A model generated the notes under the pieces. That model was not told the origin of the DNA, made no database searches, and saw only the letters and a list, made by a program, of their open reading frames with translations. Shown here piece by piece: positions 1-8,564 of a stretch of DNA of 64,000 nucleotides (its first letter is position 1; each line of letters opens with the position of its first letter). The stretch is from Devosia aquimaris (lineage in GTDB: Bacteria; Pseudomonadota; Alphaproteobacteria; Rhizobiales; Devosiaceae), in contig NZ_JAIEZN010000001.1 in assembly GCF_020169335.1 (NCBI RefSeq), positions 1,505,426 through 1,569,425 on the forward strand, in the 5' to 3' direction. Made by a program: the position numbers and the translations under genes.

Positions 1-1446
1 AAGAACATCGGTGCGCTCGCCATCATGATGCCCATCGCCTTCCAGATGGCGCGGCGCTCCAATGTCTCGCCGTCGCTGTTCCTGATGCCGATGTCCTTCG
101 CTTCGCTGCTGGGCGGGCTGATGACGCAGATCGGCACCTCGCCCAACATTATCGTTTCCCGCGTGCGCATGGAATTGACCGGCACGCCCTTCACCATGTT
201 CGACTACACCCCCGTGGGCCTCGTGCTGACCATCGTGGGCCTGATCTTCCTGGTGATCGCCTATCGCCTGCTGCCCGAGCGCAAGCGCGAGAGCACCGGC
301 CTGGACAGCGCCGTCGAAATCAAGAACTACACCACCGAAGCCCGGGTGACCGACGAATCCCCCGCTATCGGCAAGACCATTGGCGAAATCCAGTCGCTGG
401 CCGACGGCCAGGCCATGGTGACCCGCATCGTCGGCACCGGCGGCCGCAGCCGCACGCCCCTGCCCGACGCCAAGCTGCGCGCCGGCGACATCCTGCTGAT
501 CGCCGGCGAGCCCGAGGCCCTCGACAAGATGGTGAACCAGTCCGGCCTCGTCTTCTCCGAGCGCCGTGGCGCAGCCACCAAGGACGCCGCCGATTTCGGC
601 GTCATCGAAGCGGTGATCGGGGAAAGTTCCGGGCTGATCGGCGCTACGGCGCAGGAACTGACCCTGTTTGACCGCACGGGCCTGAACCTCCTGGCCGTCA
701 GCCGCCGCGACGAGCGCTTTACCGAGCGTCTGGGCCAGATCCGCTTCCAGAATGGCGACGTGATCCTGATCCAGGGCCATATCAAGCGCCTGCCCGAACT
801 GCTGCGCGAATGGGACTGCCTGCCGCTGGTGGAGCGCGGGCTGCGCCTGGGCAGCATCCGCAGCGGCCTGCTGCCGCTGGTGATCCTGGCGATAGCCATG
901 GCCTCCACGGCGCTGGGCATCGTGCCGGTGGCACCGGCCTTCTTTGCTGCCGCCGCCGCCATGGTGCTGTTCCGCGCGCTGCCGCTGCGCGACCTCTATA
1001 CCCAGATTGACGGGCCCATCCTGATCATGCTGGCCTGCCTGATCCCGGTGTCCGACTCCCTGCGCACCACAGGCGCCAGCGACATCGTCGCCAATTGGCT
1101 GTCGATGACGGCCAGCACCATGCCCGGCTGGGGCGCCCTGGCACTGATCATGGTCGCGGCCATGGCCGTGACGCCCTTCCTCAACAATGCCGCGACCGTT
1201 CTGGTGATGGCACCGATCGCGGCGACCTTTGCCACCGACCTGGGATACCAGCCCGAGGCCTTCCTGCTCGCCGTGGCCATTGGAGCCGGCTGTGACTTCC
1301 TCACCCCGATCGGCCACCAGTGCAACACGCTGGTCATGGGCCCGGGCGGCTACAAATTCGGCGACTACTGGCGCCTGGGCGCGCCGCTCTCGATCATGGT
1401 GGTGCTGGTTGCCGTGCCCATGCTGATGATCGTCTGGCCGTTCTGA
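1..1446 (+). CDS. SLC13/DASS-type anion permease with two RCK_C domains, 5' truncated
   Basis: The reading frame is open to base 1, so the true start lies outside the window. The product is a multi-pass inner-membrane carrier of the SLC13 (divalent anion:Na+ symporter) type. Members move dicarboxylates or sulfate; the substrate cannot be read here. Visible features are a membrane block with the half-motif TQIGTSPNI around residue 42, then two soluble RCK_C (TrkA-C) modules at about residues 110-190 and 200-280, then more membrane segments with the second half-motif NNAATVLV and the stretch TPIGHQCN near the end. Two RCK_C modules inserted between membrane halves is the normal layout of this subfamily. 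folP follows after 7 bases without an evident functional link. Confidence 0.85.
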   Translation, partial: KNIGALAIMMPIAFQMARRSNVSPSLFLMPMSFASLLGGLMTQIGTSPNIIVSRVRMELTGTPFTMFDYTPVGLVLTIVGLIFLVIAYRLLPERKRESTGLDSAVEIKNYTTEARVTDESPAIGKTIGEIQSLADGQAMVTRIVGTGGRSRTPLPDAKLRAGDILLIAGEPEALDKMVNQSGLVFSERRGAATKDAADFGVIEAVIGESSGLIGATAQELTLFDRTGLNLLAVSRRDERFTERLGQIRFQNGDVILIQGHIKRLPELLREWDCLPLVERGLRLGSIRSGLLPLVILAIAMASTALGIVPVAPAFFAAAAAMVLFRALPLRDLYTQIDGPILIMLACLIPVSDSLRTTGASDIVANWLSMTASTMPGWGALALIMVAAMAVTPFLNNAATVLVMAPIAATFATDLGYQPEAFLLAVAIGAGCDFLTPIGHQCNTLVMGPGGYKFGDYWRLGAPLSIMVVLVAVPMLMIVWPF

Positions 1447-1453
1447 GCCGCCC

Positions 1454-2305
1454 ATGCACACCAGCCATTCCATCGCCCTGCCCGGCCGCCCGCCATTGGC
1501 CCTGGGCCGACGCGCCCTGGTGATGGGCATTCTCAATGTCACGCCGGACAGTTTTTCCGACGGCGGCCGCCATGCCGGGGTCGAACGCGCCCGCGCCCAT
1601 GCCCGACAGATGATCGCCGAGGGCGCCGATATTCTCGATATTGGCGGCGAAAGCACCCGCCCCGGCGCCGCGCCGGTGGGTGTGCAGGAGGAGCTCGACC
1701 GGGTGATGCCCGTGCTCGATGCGCTGCGCGCCGACGGGGTGGACCTGCCCATCTCGATCGACACCTATAAGCCGCTGGTGGCCGACCAGGCCATCCAGGC
1801 GGGCGCCTCTATCATCAACGACGTGCATGGCCTCCAAGGCGCGCCGGAGATGGCCGAGATCGCCGCCCTCTACCAGGTTCCGGTGATCGCCATGCACTGG
1901 CAGCGAAATGCCACCGAGGCCGCTTCGCTGGCCGACGCCATGCAGGCCTATTTCACCGACAGCATCGCCATTGCGGCGGCGGCGGGCCTCCAGCGCGACC
2001 GGCTGATCGCCGACCCCGGCTTTGGCTTCGGCAAGTCGCTGGCCGAGAACTATGCCCTGCTCAACGATCTGGCCGCTGCCTGTCCGCCGGGCATGCCGAT
2101 CCTTGTGGGTACGTCCCGCAAGTCGATGATCGGAAAACTGCTGGACAACCAGGCCGATGAGCGGCTGGCGGGCACCATCGCCACCTCTGTTCTGGGCTAT
2201 TTGCGCGGCGGCCATATCTTCCGCGTGCATGATGTGCGCGCCAATCGCGACGCCCTTCGCGTGGCCGAGGCAACGCTGTATGGTCCGCCCGTACAACTGG
2301 GGTAA
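1454..2305 (+). CDS. folP: dihydropteroate synthase
   Basis: Condenses 6-hydroxymethyl-7,8-dihydropterin diphosphate with p-aminobenzoate to dihydropteroate, the sulfonamide-sensitive step of folate synthesis, in the cytoplasm. The 283-residue TIM barrel shows the pterin-binding signatures MGILNVTPDSFSDGG and GGESTRPGA near the N-terminus, then INDVHGL, GFGFGKS and the C-terminal VGTSRKSMIG. Length is normal for the family. It is first in a compact folP-folB-folK set: folB starts 6 bases downstream and folK overlaps folB, so the three are very likely co-transcribed. The Phe and Pro residues of the NVTPDSFSDGG and STRPGA loops match the sulfonamide-sensitive type. Confidence 0.96.
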   Translation: MHTSHSIALPGRPPLALGRRALVMGILNVTPDSFSDGGRHAGVERARAHARQMIAEGADILDIGGESTRPGAAPVGVQEELDRVMPVLDALRADGVDLPISIDTYKPLVADQAIQAGASIINDVHGLQGAPEMAEIAALYQVPVIAMHWQRNATEAASLADAMQAYFTDSIAIAAAAGLQRDRLIADPGFGFGKSLAENYALLNDLAAACPPGMPILVGTSRKSMIGKLLDNQADERLAGTIATSVLGYLRGGHIFRVHDVRANRDALRVAEATLYGPPVQLG

Positions 2306-2311
2306 GCCCGC

Positions 2312-2698
2312 ATGACCGAGCCATTCACCGGCGACCGTATCATCCTGAAAGACCTAGGCTTTTACGGGTTCCACGGCGTCTTTGCCGAGGAGGCCAAGCT
2401 CGGCCAGCGATTCTTCATCGACCTCGAGCTGGGCGCCGACCTGACCGCGCCCGCGACGACGGACAAGCTCAGCACCGGCATTTCCTATGCCGACATCTAT
2501 GACGTGGTCAAAGCCGCCTTCGAAGGGCAGCGCATGCACCTGCTCGAGGCCGTCGCCAACAATATTGTCGAGGCGCTCTTTGCGGCCTTTCCCGGCGTCA
2601 CCTGGATCATCATCCGCCTGCGCAAGCCCGAGGCGCCCATAGCGATGGTGCGCGGCGAGGCGGCCATCGAGCTGCACCGCCAGCGGAAGGCCGCGTGA
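2312..2698 (+). CDS. folB: dihydroneopterin aldolase
   Basis: Converts 7,8-dihydroneopterin to 6-hydroxymethyl-7,8-dihydropterin plus glycolaldehyde, one step before FolK. The 128-residue protein starts with the typical segment DLGFYGFHGVFAEEAKLGQ, which carries the FxGxHGxxxxEK-like active-site region, then SYADIYDVV, HLLEAVANNI and the C-terminal RLRKPEAPI, all FolB hallmarks. It lies 6 bases after folP, and its TGA stop overlaps the folK start, which indicates translational coupling. Confidence 0.95.
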   Translation: MTEPFTGDRIILKDLGFYGFHGVFAEEAKLGQRFFIDLELGADLTAPATTDKLSTGISYADIYDVVKAAFEGQRMHLLEAVANNIVEALFAAFPGVTWIIIRLRKPEAPIAMVRGEAAIELHRQRKAA

Positions 2699-3129
2699 TG
2701 CCCCGCGCCTGGCTCAGCCTTGGCGCCAATATCGGCGATCCCCGCGGTCAACTGGCCGAGGCGGTGACGCGGCTGGACGCCCATGAGGGCATCTCGGTGG
2801 TGCGGCAATCCTCCGTGCTGACCACCAAGCCCTGGGGCAAGACCGACCAGCCTGACTTTGCCAATATGGCGCTGGCCATTGAGACGACCCTGGCGCCCAT
2901 CGACCTGCTCGACGCCGTGCTCGGGATTGAGCGCGCCATGGGCCGCGTGCGCAAGGAAGTCTGGGGCCCCCGGCTCATCGATATCGACATCATCGCCTAT
3001 GAGGGCGTGCGGATGAAGACCGATCGCCTGACCCTGCCCCATCCCTTTGCGCATGAACGCGACTTCGTGCTGGTGCCGCTGGGTGAACTCGTCGATGACG
3101 TGACGGCGCTGGTCGCGACGACCGACTAA
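2698..3129 (+). CDS. folK: 2-amino-4-hydroxy-6-hydroxymethyldihydropteridine diphosphokinase
   Basis: Transfers diphosphate from ATP to 6-hydroxymethyl-7,8-dihydropterin, supplying FolP. I place the start at the ATG at 2698, which overlaps the folB stop as TGATG; a GTG one codon earlier is also possible. The 143-residue product opens with the expected AWLSLGANIGDPRGQL, and contains SSVLTTKPWG, the metal and substrate signature WGPRLIDIDII and the LPHPFAHERDFVLVPL segment. Its stop overlaps the stop of the convergent ATP12 gene by 4 bases, so no terminator fits between them. Confidence 0.95.
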   Translation: MPRAWLSLGANIGDPRGQLAEAVTRLDAHEGISVVRQSSVLTTKPWGKTDQPDFANMALAIETTLAPIDLLDAVLGIERAMGRVRKEVWGPRLIDIDIIAYEGVRMKTDRLTLPHPFAHERDFVLVPLGELVDDVTALVATTD

Positions 3130-3905
3130 AACCGCAGGGCCTCGAGCACGGCCACGGCGGTGTCGAACTCATTGCGGCGCATGGCGCGGCGTTCGGCGGC
3201 TTCCTCGTCCTGGCCCCATTGGGAAATCTGGTAGTCCTCATCGACATGCGCCGCCGCCCAGACCTGGTCGGGTGTCAGCAGCTTGTGCCAATAGCCCAGG
3301 GTGAGCAGGCCCGAGCCGGTGAGACCGGTCATCGACACCATCGCGGTGAGGGTAAAGAGGTTTTCGCTTTCCAGCACTTCGGCCAGGCGATCGAGCGTCG
3401 TCTGCGGCTGCGGCTGGTGGATGACGCCAAAGGTGGGCTGGAAGCTGACGCCGAAATGCCGCGCGATCCGCACCAGCGCGCCGTCCCAAACCAGCTCCTG
3501 CTCGGAGACCAGCTCCTGCGGCGACTCGGCACGATAGAGCAGCAGATCATTGGCGGCGAATTTGACGATCTCGGCCCGGAAGGCCGGCACATTGTCCTCG
3601 CCGCTCTCGACAGCCGAATTGATCAGCCGCACGGTCGGCATGGTGGCCGGATTGATGAACTCGCCCTGGCCCAGCCATTCCTCGGCCATGGTGGTGGCAA
3701 TGGGCGCTGCCGGCACGACGACCGGGATCTTGCGGCCCGGCGTGCGCACCTGGCGGGCGTCGAGGGTGACGGTGAAGCCGCCATCGACCGGGGCGACACC
3801 AACATCCTTGTAGAAGCGCTTGGGCAGCTCGACCTTGTTGAGGTGCTGCGCCCGGCCATAGCCATCGTCCAGATGCTTCTGGATGTCTTCGAGCTGGTCG
3901 CGCAT
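3126..3905 (-). CDS. ATP12 family F1-ATPase assembly chaperone
   Basis: Homologue of mitochondrial Atp12, the chaperone that binds the F1 alpha subunit during ATP synthase assembly; such genes are typical of alphaproteobacteria. The 259-residue protein has the family segments KRFYKDVGV, TLDARQVRTPGRK, EEWLGQGEFINPATMP and LLLYRAE, plus an extended C-terminal helical domain with LTGSGLLTLGYW and an acidic, arginine-rich tail. It is last in the minus-strand run after the HAD phosphatase (3-base gap), and is convergent with folK with overlapping stops. Functional assignment rests on family resemblance only. Confidence 0.9.
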   Translation of the reverse strand: MRDQLEDIQKHLDDGYGRAQHLNKVELPKRFYKDVGVAPVDGGFTVTLDARQVRTPGRKIPVVVPAAPIATTMAEEWLGQGEFINPATMPTVRLINSAVESGEDNVPAFRAEIVKFAANDLLLYRAESPQELVSEQELVWDGALVRIARHFGVSFQPTFGVIHQPQPQTTLDRLAEVLESENLFTLTAMVSMTGLTGSGLLTLGYWHKLLTPDQVWAAAHVDEDYQISQWGQDEEAAERRAMRRNEFDTAVAVLEALRF

Positions 3906-3908
3906 GGC

Positions 3909-4571
3909 TTACTCCACGAGTTGACGGATGGCGCCGTCGAGCTGGTCATAGCGGTCGATCATGGTGCTGGCGCCCGCCGCGATCAGTTCGCGCGGGTCGT
4001 GATAGCCCCAGGTGACGCCGATGGTGCGGGTGCCAGCGGCCACGCCCATGTCGATATCAAAGGTGGTGTCGCCGATCATGATGGTCTGGTCCGGCGTCGC
4101 GCCGGTTTCGGCCATGGCGCGCAGCAGCATGCCCGGATGGGGCTTGCTGGGATTGTGGTCCGGCGTCTGCAGCGTGGTGAAATAGTTCGACACGCCATGC
4201 AGCGCCAAGAGGCGGTGAACGCCATTGAGCCCCTTGCCTGTGGCAATGCCCAGGATGACGTCATCGCGGGCATTGAGCCGCTGCAGGGCCTCCAGCGTGC
4301 CGGGAAACAGGCCCTCGCGCCCCGCGTCGGTCACCACCGAAGCGCGATAATGCGCGCGATAGGTTTCGACCAGCTGGTCGATCAGCACGGTGTCATCGGT
4401 CCCCGCCAGCCGCGCCATGGCGATGGGCAGTGACAGGCCGATGACCCGCCGCCCCTCTTCAGGCGTCGGCGCAACCAGGCCCAAGCTGCGGAAAGTCGCG
4501 GCCATATGTTCGGTGATGAGCGCCTGCGAGTCGATCAGCGTCCCATCCATGTCGAACATGACAAGGATCAT
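3909..4571 (-). CDS. HAD-superfamily phosphatase, phosphoglycolate phosphatase-like
   Basis: Soluble 220-residue HAD hydrolase with motif I MFDMDGTLIDS at residues 5-15 (Asp nucleophile and acid/base Asp), a helical cap, motif II around IATGK, motif III lysine in NPSKPHPGMLL and motif IV IGDTTFDIDMG. This is the PGPase/GPH class; the physiological substrate cannot be deduced. Its ATG overlaps the stop of the upstream RluA-type gene as ATGA (4568-4571), so it is translationally coupled to it. Other annotations could call it Gph or a beta-phosphoglucomutase-like enzyme. Confidence 0.88.
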   Translation of the reverse strand: MILVMFDMDGTLIDSQALITEHMAATFRSLGLVAPTPEEGRRVIGLSLPIAMARLAGTDDTVLIDQLVETYRAHYRASVVTDAGREGLFPGTLEALQRLNARDDVILGIATGKGLNGVHRLLALHGVSNYFTTLQTPDHNPSKPHPGMLLRAMAETGATPDQTIMIGDTTFDIDMGVAAGTRTIGVTWGYHDPRELIAAGASTMIDRYDQLDGAIRQLVE

Positions 4572-5554
4572 GCGCCGTCCTCGGGATCGCCGCTGACGTC
4601 GTAGCGATCCGGATCAAAGCCCAGGGTCTCAAAGCTGTGGCGCATATGCGGCGGCAGCGGCGCCGAGATATCGAGGCGCTGGCCATTGCGCAGCGGAATG
4701 GCAATGCGGCGGGCATGCAGGTGCAGCCCATAGCTCAGGCCCGGGGCACCCTGCCAGTTCTCGATGTTGAAGTAGCGCGGATCGCCGATGATCGGCGTAC
4801 CGAGCTGCGCCATGTGCACACGCAGCTGGTGCGTGCGACCGGTGACGGGCTTGAGCGTGACCCAGGCGAAGCGGCGGCTGGCCGTATCGGTGGTGGAATA
4901 ATAGCTCATCGAGTGCTGCGCACCCGGCGTGCCATTCTTGACCACGATCATCTGCTCGCCATCGTCGGTGGACTGGCGCGCGAGGAAGCAGGAAATTTCG
5001 CCCTGCGGCGGATGCGGATTGCCGGCGACAATGGCCCAATAGATCTTGCGGGCCGAGCGCGAGCGGAACACCGCGCCGAAATGGCTGGCGGCCGCCTTGG
5101 TCTTGGCGACGATCAGGCAGCCGGAGGTATCGCGGTCGAGGCGATGGACCAGGCGCGGCGGCTCGCCCTTCTTGTTGGGCAGGCTCTTGAGCATGCCGTC
5201 CAGATGGCGCTTGGTGCCGGTGCCGCCCTGCACGGCTAGGCCATGCGGCTTGTTGAGGACATAGATGTCGTCATCCTCATAAAGGATCATCTCGGCGATC
5301 AGCTTGGCGTCTTCGGCATTGACCTTGACCGGCTTGACCGTGTCGGGATCGTCGATAGGCGGAATGCGCACCACCTGCCCCGGCGACAGCCGCGTGCTGG
5401 TGGTCACCTTGGCCTTGTCGACCTTGACCTCGCCATTGCGGATCAGCTTTTGCAGCCGGCCAAAGCCGAGCTGGGGAAAATGATGGGCAAACCAGCGATC
5501 CAGACGCATGCCGTCTTCGTCGCTCTCTACCTGCCGCTGTTGAACGCCACTCAT
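4568..5554 (-). CDS. RluA-family 23S rRNA pseudouridine synthase with S4 domain
   Basis: Isomerises specific uridines of large-subunit rRNA; the RluC/RluD group is most likely but the target site is not readable. I start it at the ATG at 5554, which overlaps the crcB stop as ATGA and gives MSGVQQRQVESDEDGMRLDR (328 residues); a start 16 codons upstream would run well into crcB. An S4 RNA-binding domain occupies roughly residues 10-75, followed by the catalytic domain with the HRLDRDTSGCL motif that carries the essential Asp, then GRTHQLRVHM and GDPRYF. It is coupled to crcB upstream and to the HAD gene downstream. Confidence 0.92.
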   Translation of the reverse strand: MSGVQQRQVESDEDGMRLDRWFAHHFPQLGFGRLQKLIRNGEVKVDKAKVTTSTRLSPGQVVRIPPIDDPDTVKPVKVNAEDAKLIAEMILYEDDDIYVLNKPHGLAVQGGTGTKRHLDGMLKSLPNKKGEPPRLVHRLDRDTSGCLIVAKTKAAASHFGAVFRSRSARKIYWAIVAGNPHPPQGEISCFLARQSTDDGEQMIVVKNGTPGAQHSMSYYSTTDTASRRFAWVTLKPVTGRTHQLRVHMAQLGTPIIGDPRYFNIENWQGAPGLSYGLHLHARRIAIPLRNGQRLDISAPLPPHMRHSFETLGFDPDRYDVSGDPEDGA

Positions 5555-5934
5555 GCCACGCCTCGGGTCACCAAAAGCCCGAGATAAAGCCCAATGAGAC
5601 AAACCACAACCGACAACAGCACATAGGCCCCTGCCGCAATGACATCCCCGCGCTCGATCAGCACAATGGTGTCGAGCGAAAAGGACGAAAATGTCGTGAA
5701 CCCGCCCAACACGCCAACCGCCAGGAACAGCCGCAGCTCGGCCTGCTGCGGCGGCATGAAGCGGGCCAGAAGGCCAATCAGCACGCCCATGAACACCGAG
5801 CCCAGGATATTGGTCAGCAGCGTCGCCAGCGGGAAGGCCATGGGCCAGAGGCGGCCGATCAGCACCGAAAGCCCATAGCGGCTCATCGCGCCCAGGGCGC
5901 CGCCGGCGCCGACGAGAACAAAGGGAAACATCAA
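5551..5934 (-). CDS. crcB: CrcB/Fluc fluoride channel
   Basis: Small four-helix inner-membrane protein that exports fluoride as a dual-topology dimer. The 127 residues contain GGALGAMSRYG at the first helix, TLLTNILGSVFMGV (conserved Asn), and the pore signature GFTTFSSFSLDT, then a last helix ending in GLLVTRG. Shine-Dalgarno GGAG sits about 10 bases before the ATG. A single full-length copy is present. I saw no convincing fluoride riboswitch in the 79 bases between this gene and rarA. Confidence 0.95.
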   Translation of the reverse strand: MMFPFVLVGAGGALGAMSRYGLSVLIGRLWPMAFPLATLLTNILGSVFMGVLIGLLARFMPPQQAELRLFLAVGVLGGFTTFSSFSLDTIVLIERGDVIAAGAYVLLSVVVCLIGLYLGLLVTRGVA

Positions 5935-6013
5935 TTTGGCTCCGAGGGGGAGATTGGTTCAGGCGGCTGCAGCGCGGCGGCGAGGGAGAGGCGCCGTCCG
6001 GAAAGATCTGGCC

Positions 6014-7339
6014 TCATTCCAGGTTCTCCCGCTTGGCCGCCCGCAGGCGCTCGAAATAGTCGATGCGCTTGCGATAATCGCGCTCGCTGCCGCGTTCGAC
6101 CGGCTCGTAGAATTTCTGCCGGCCGATGCTCTCGGGGAAATACTCCTGGCCGGAAAAGCCCTCGGGCGTGTCGTGATCATAGATATAGCCATCGCCATAG
6201 CCCGACCCCTTCATCAGCTTGGTGGGGGCATTGAGGATGACCATGGGCGGCATGGGCGAGCCGGTGGACTTGGCGACGCCGCTGGCGGCCTTGAAGGCGG
6301 TGTAGACGGCGTTCGATTTGGGCGCGAGCGCCAGATAGACCACGGCCTGCGCCAGCGCCAGTTCGCCCTCGGGTGAACCGAGCATCTGATAGGCATCCCG
6401 CGCCGCGACGGCCTGCGGCAGCGCCTGCGGATCGGCCAGCCCCACATCCTCCACGGCCATGCGGATCAGCCGGCGCGCCAGGAACAGCGGGTCCTCGCCG
6501 GCGTCGAGCATGCGGGCGAAATAATAGAGCGCGGCATCGGGATCGGAGCCGCGGATGGTCTTGTGCAGCGCCGAAATCAGATTGTAGTGCCCGTCCTGCG
6601 CCTTGTCATAGATCGGCGCGCGGCGCTGCACGACGGTGAGGAGGCCCGCCGCGTCCAGCGTCTCGTCCTGCCGGACGGAAGCCAGTACCTCTTCCACCAG
6701 GCCCAAGAGGGCCCGCCCGTCGCCATCGGCGAGGGTCAGCAGCAATTGCCGCGCCTCGGCATCGAGCGGCAGCGCTGCCCCGGTGAGCGCCTCGGCCCGG
6801 GCGACCAGCTTTTCCAGATCCTCAGTCGCCAGCGACTCAAAGCGCAGCACCTGGCTGCGCGACAGCAGAGCGGCATTGAGCTCGAAGCTTGGGTTTTCGG
6901 TGGTGGCGCCGACCAGCACCACGGTGCCGTCTTCCATCACCGGCAGGAAACCATCCTGCTGGGCGCGGTTGAAGCGATGGATTTCGTCGACAAACAAAAG
7001 CGTCTTGTGGCCGCTGAGACGCTCGAAGCGCGCCTTCTCGAACACCTTCTTGAGATCGGCGACACCGGAGAACACCGCCGAGATCTGCTCGAACGTATAG
7101 CCGATCTGGTCGGCCAGCAGCCGCGCCACGGTGGTCTTGCCGGTGCCCGGCGGGCCCCACAGGATCAGCGAACCCAGCCGGCCCGAGGCGATCATGCGGC
7201 GCAGCGTGCCGTTGGGGCCCAGCAAATGACTCTGCCCGATCACCTGGTCGAGCGAGCGCGGCCGCAACTGATCGGCCAGCGGCCGGGCGGCATCGGCTTC
7301 AACGGCGCTTTCGGGATCAGGAGCGAATAGGTCTGCCAT
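6014..7339 (-). CDS. rarA: replication-associated recombination ATPase RarA (MgsA)
   Basis: Clamp-loader-like AAA+ ATPase of the RarA/MgsA/WRNIP1 family that acts at stalled replication forks. The 441-residue protein has the N-terminal LADQLRPRSLDQVIGQSHLLG segment, Walker A GPPGTGKTT, Walker B LLFVDEIHRFNRAQQD, sensor 1 VGATTENPSFELN, and the C-terminal tetramerisation region with IYDHDTPEGFSGQEYFPE, a RarA hallmark. Length and domains are complete. It heads the minus-strand run rarA-crcB-RluA-HAD-ATP12 and is divergent from the VOC gene. Confidence 0.95.
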   Translation of the reverse strand: MADLFAPDPESAVEADAARPLADQLRPRSLDQVIGQSHLLGPNGTLRRMIASGRLGSLILWGPPGTGKTTVARLLADQIGYTFEQISAVFSGVADLKKVFEKARFERLSGHKTLLFVDEIHRFNRAQQDGFLPVMEDGTVVLVGATTENPSFELNAALLSRSQVLRFESLATEDLEKLVARAEALTGAALPLDAEARQLLLTLADGDGRALLGLVEEVLASVRQDETLDAAGLLTVVQRRAPIYDKAQDGHYNLISALHKTIRGSDPDAALYYFARMLDAGEDPLFLARRLIRMAVEDVGLADPQALPQAVAARDAYQMLGSPEGELALAQAVVYLALAPKSNAVYTAFKAASGVAKSTGSPMPPMVILNAPTKLMKGSGYGDGYIYDHDTPEGFSGQEYFPESIGRQKFYEPVERGSERDYRKRIDYFERLRAAKRENLE

Positions 7340-7534
7340 GCCGGATCATCGGTTCTTGGACACTGCTCCTGCCTAGGCCAGCCCGGCGCGGGGAGCAAGG
7401 GCGGAGGCCCATGCAAGGTGCAAATCCCCTGCCCGGTCCGCCTCTCCATCAACTGTGGCACAGCGTGCTGCCGCAGACTGTCAGCAGGGCGCCATTAGGA
7501 CCGGGGTATCAACACACTTTGGGAGCCGACCACC

Positions 7535-7918
7535 ATGTTCGACCACTTTGGCATCACCGTCCGCGATTTCGACCGCGCCCGCCAGTTCTACGATGCCGCG
7601 CTGGCGCCACTGGGCTCGAGCTTCCTCGTGCAGGTGCCCGGCGAGTACACCAATGGCGTCAAGGTCGGCGGCTATGGCCAGACTGGCCCGGCCTTCTGGC
7701 TGACTGAAGGCGACGCCCAGAAGCCGATCGTCCACATCGCCTTTGCCGCCAAGACCCGCGCCGAGGTCGATGCCTTTTATGCCGCCGCCATGGCCGCCGG
7801 CGGCACCGACAATGGCAAGCCGGGCCTGCGCCCGCACTATCACGCCACCTATTACGGCGCCTTCGTGCTCGACCCCGATGGCAACAATATCGAAGCGGTC
7901 TGCCACGCCCCGGAATAG
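7535..7918 (+). CDS. VOC-fold (glyoxalase/bleomycin resistance/dioxygenase superfamily) protein
   Basis: A 127-residue single-domain protein made of two beta-alpha-beta-beta-beta repeats: the first starts MFDHFGITVRDFDRARQFYD and the second IVHIAFAAKTRAEVDAFYA, ending in FVLDPDGNNIEAVCH. His4 or His5 of the first repeat and the Glu of NNIEAV are positioned like VOC metal ligands, so metal binding is plausible, but the reaction is unknown. GGGAG lies 9 bases before the ATG. It stands alone between divergent rarA and the convergent small kinase. Confidence 0.85.
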   Translation: MFDHFGITVRDFDRARQFYDAALAPLGSSFLVQVPGEYTNGVKVGGYGQTGPAFWLTEGDAQKPIVHIAFAAKTRAEVDAFYAAAMAAGGTDNGKPGLRPHYHATYYGAFVLDPDGNNIEAVCHAPE

Positions 7919-7949
7919 GCTTGCCGGCCCGGGCTGGCTCGGCAGACGG

Positions 7950-8486
7950 CTACACCGTCTTCAGCCAGTCCGCGATTGCCTCGGCCGACTGCAGTGGCGT
8001 CAGGCCTGTGGCGTCGAGCTGCAGCAGATTGGGCTCGTCGCCACCGAACAGCGGCTTGGCGCTGGCGTGGTTGCGCCGGGCATAGTCGGGGTCGCGCGGC
8101 TTGCGCATCTGGTCGCGGCCCTCGGACTGGATGCGGCGCATGTTCTCATCGAGCGCACAGGCGACGTGGACCACGCAGAACGGCGGCCGTGAACGGCCCA
8201 GGGCCGTCATCCGATCCCACTCCGCCACGGCCCAGGGATCATCGCCCGCCAGCACGGTCGTCAGCACGACCGGCACGTCGGCGGGCAATTGGCCGATCAG
8301 CTCGTGCCCGAGGGCCTCGACCTTTTCGACCGTGGCCTTGAAGGCAGCCGATTTGAACTCGGTGAGCGCAAAGGCGAGATTGTAGACCGTGTGGATGTCC
8401 AGCAGCCGACCCGACAGCAGCCGCGTCAGCTCCCGCCCAATGGTCAGCTTGCCGACACCGGGATAGCCATTGAGCACGACGATCAT
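7950..8486 (-). CDS. small P-loop kinase-like ATPase
   Basis: A 178-residue protein with a Walker A motif LNGYPGVGKLTIGREL at its very N-terminus, HTVYNLAFALTEF, then VVLTTVLAGDD followed by a helical region and RRIQSEGRDQMRKPRDPDY, which resembles the lid arginines of nucleoside and shikimate-type kinases. Family members are annotated only as AAA or predicted kinase; I cannot assign a substrate. It sits downstream of the degP-like gene on the same strand (78-base gap). Confidence 0.8.
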   Translation of the reverse strand: MIVVLNGYPGVGKLTIGRELTRLLSGRLLDIHTVYNLAFALTEFKSAAFKATVEKVEALGHELIGQLPADVPVVLTTVLAGDDPWAVAEWDRMTALGRSRPPFCVVHVACALDENMRRIQSEGRDQMRKPRDPDYARRNHASAKPLFGGDEPNLLQLDATGLTPLQSAEAIADWLKTV

Positions 8487-8564
8487 GGGTTCCCCTCCTG
8501 CCCGGCGGCCGGAACGGCCGCATCGCCGATGATGCGCGCCCCATGTCGGCTTGGGAAGACCAGC

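Noticed and set aside
1394-2296. 300-codon minus-strand frame opposite folP
   Set aside because: Antisense shadow; folP has all family motifs.
5935-6013. Possible fluoride riboswitch before crcB
   Set aside because: The 79-base gap lacks the expected pseudoknot core by eye and is short.
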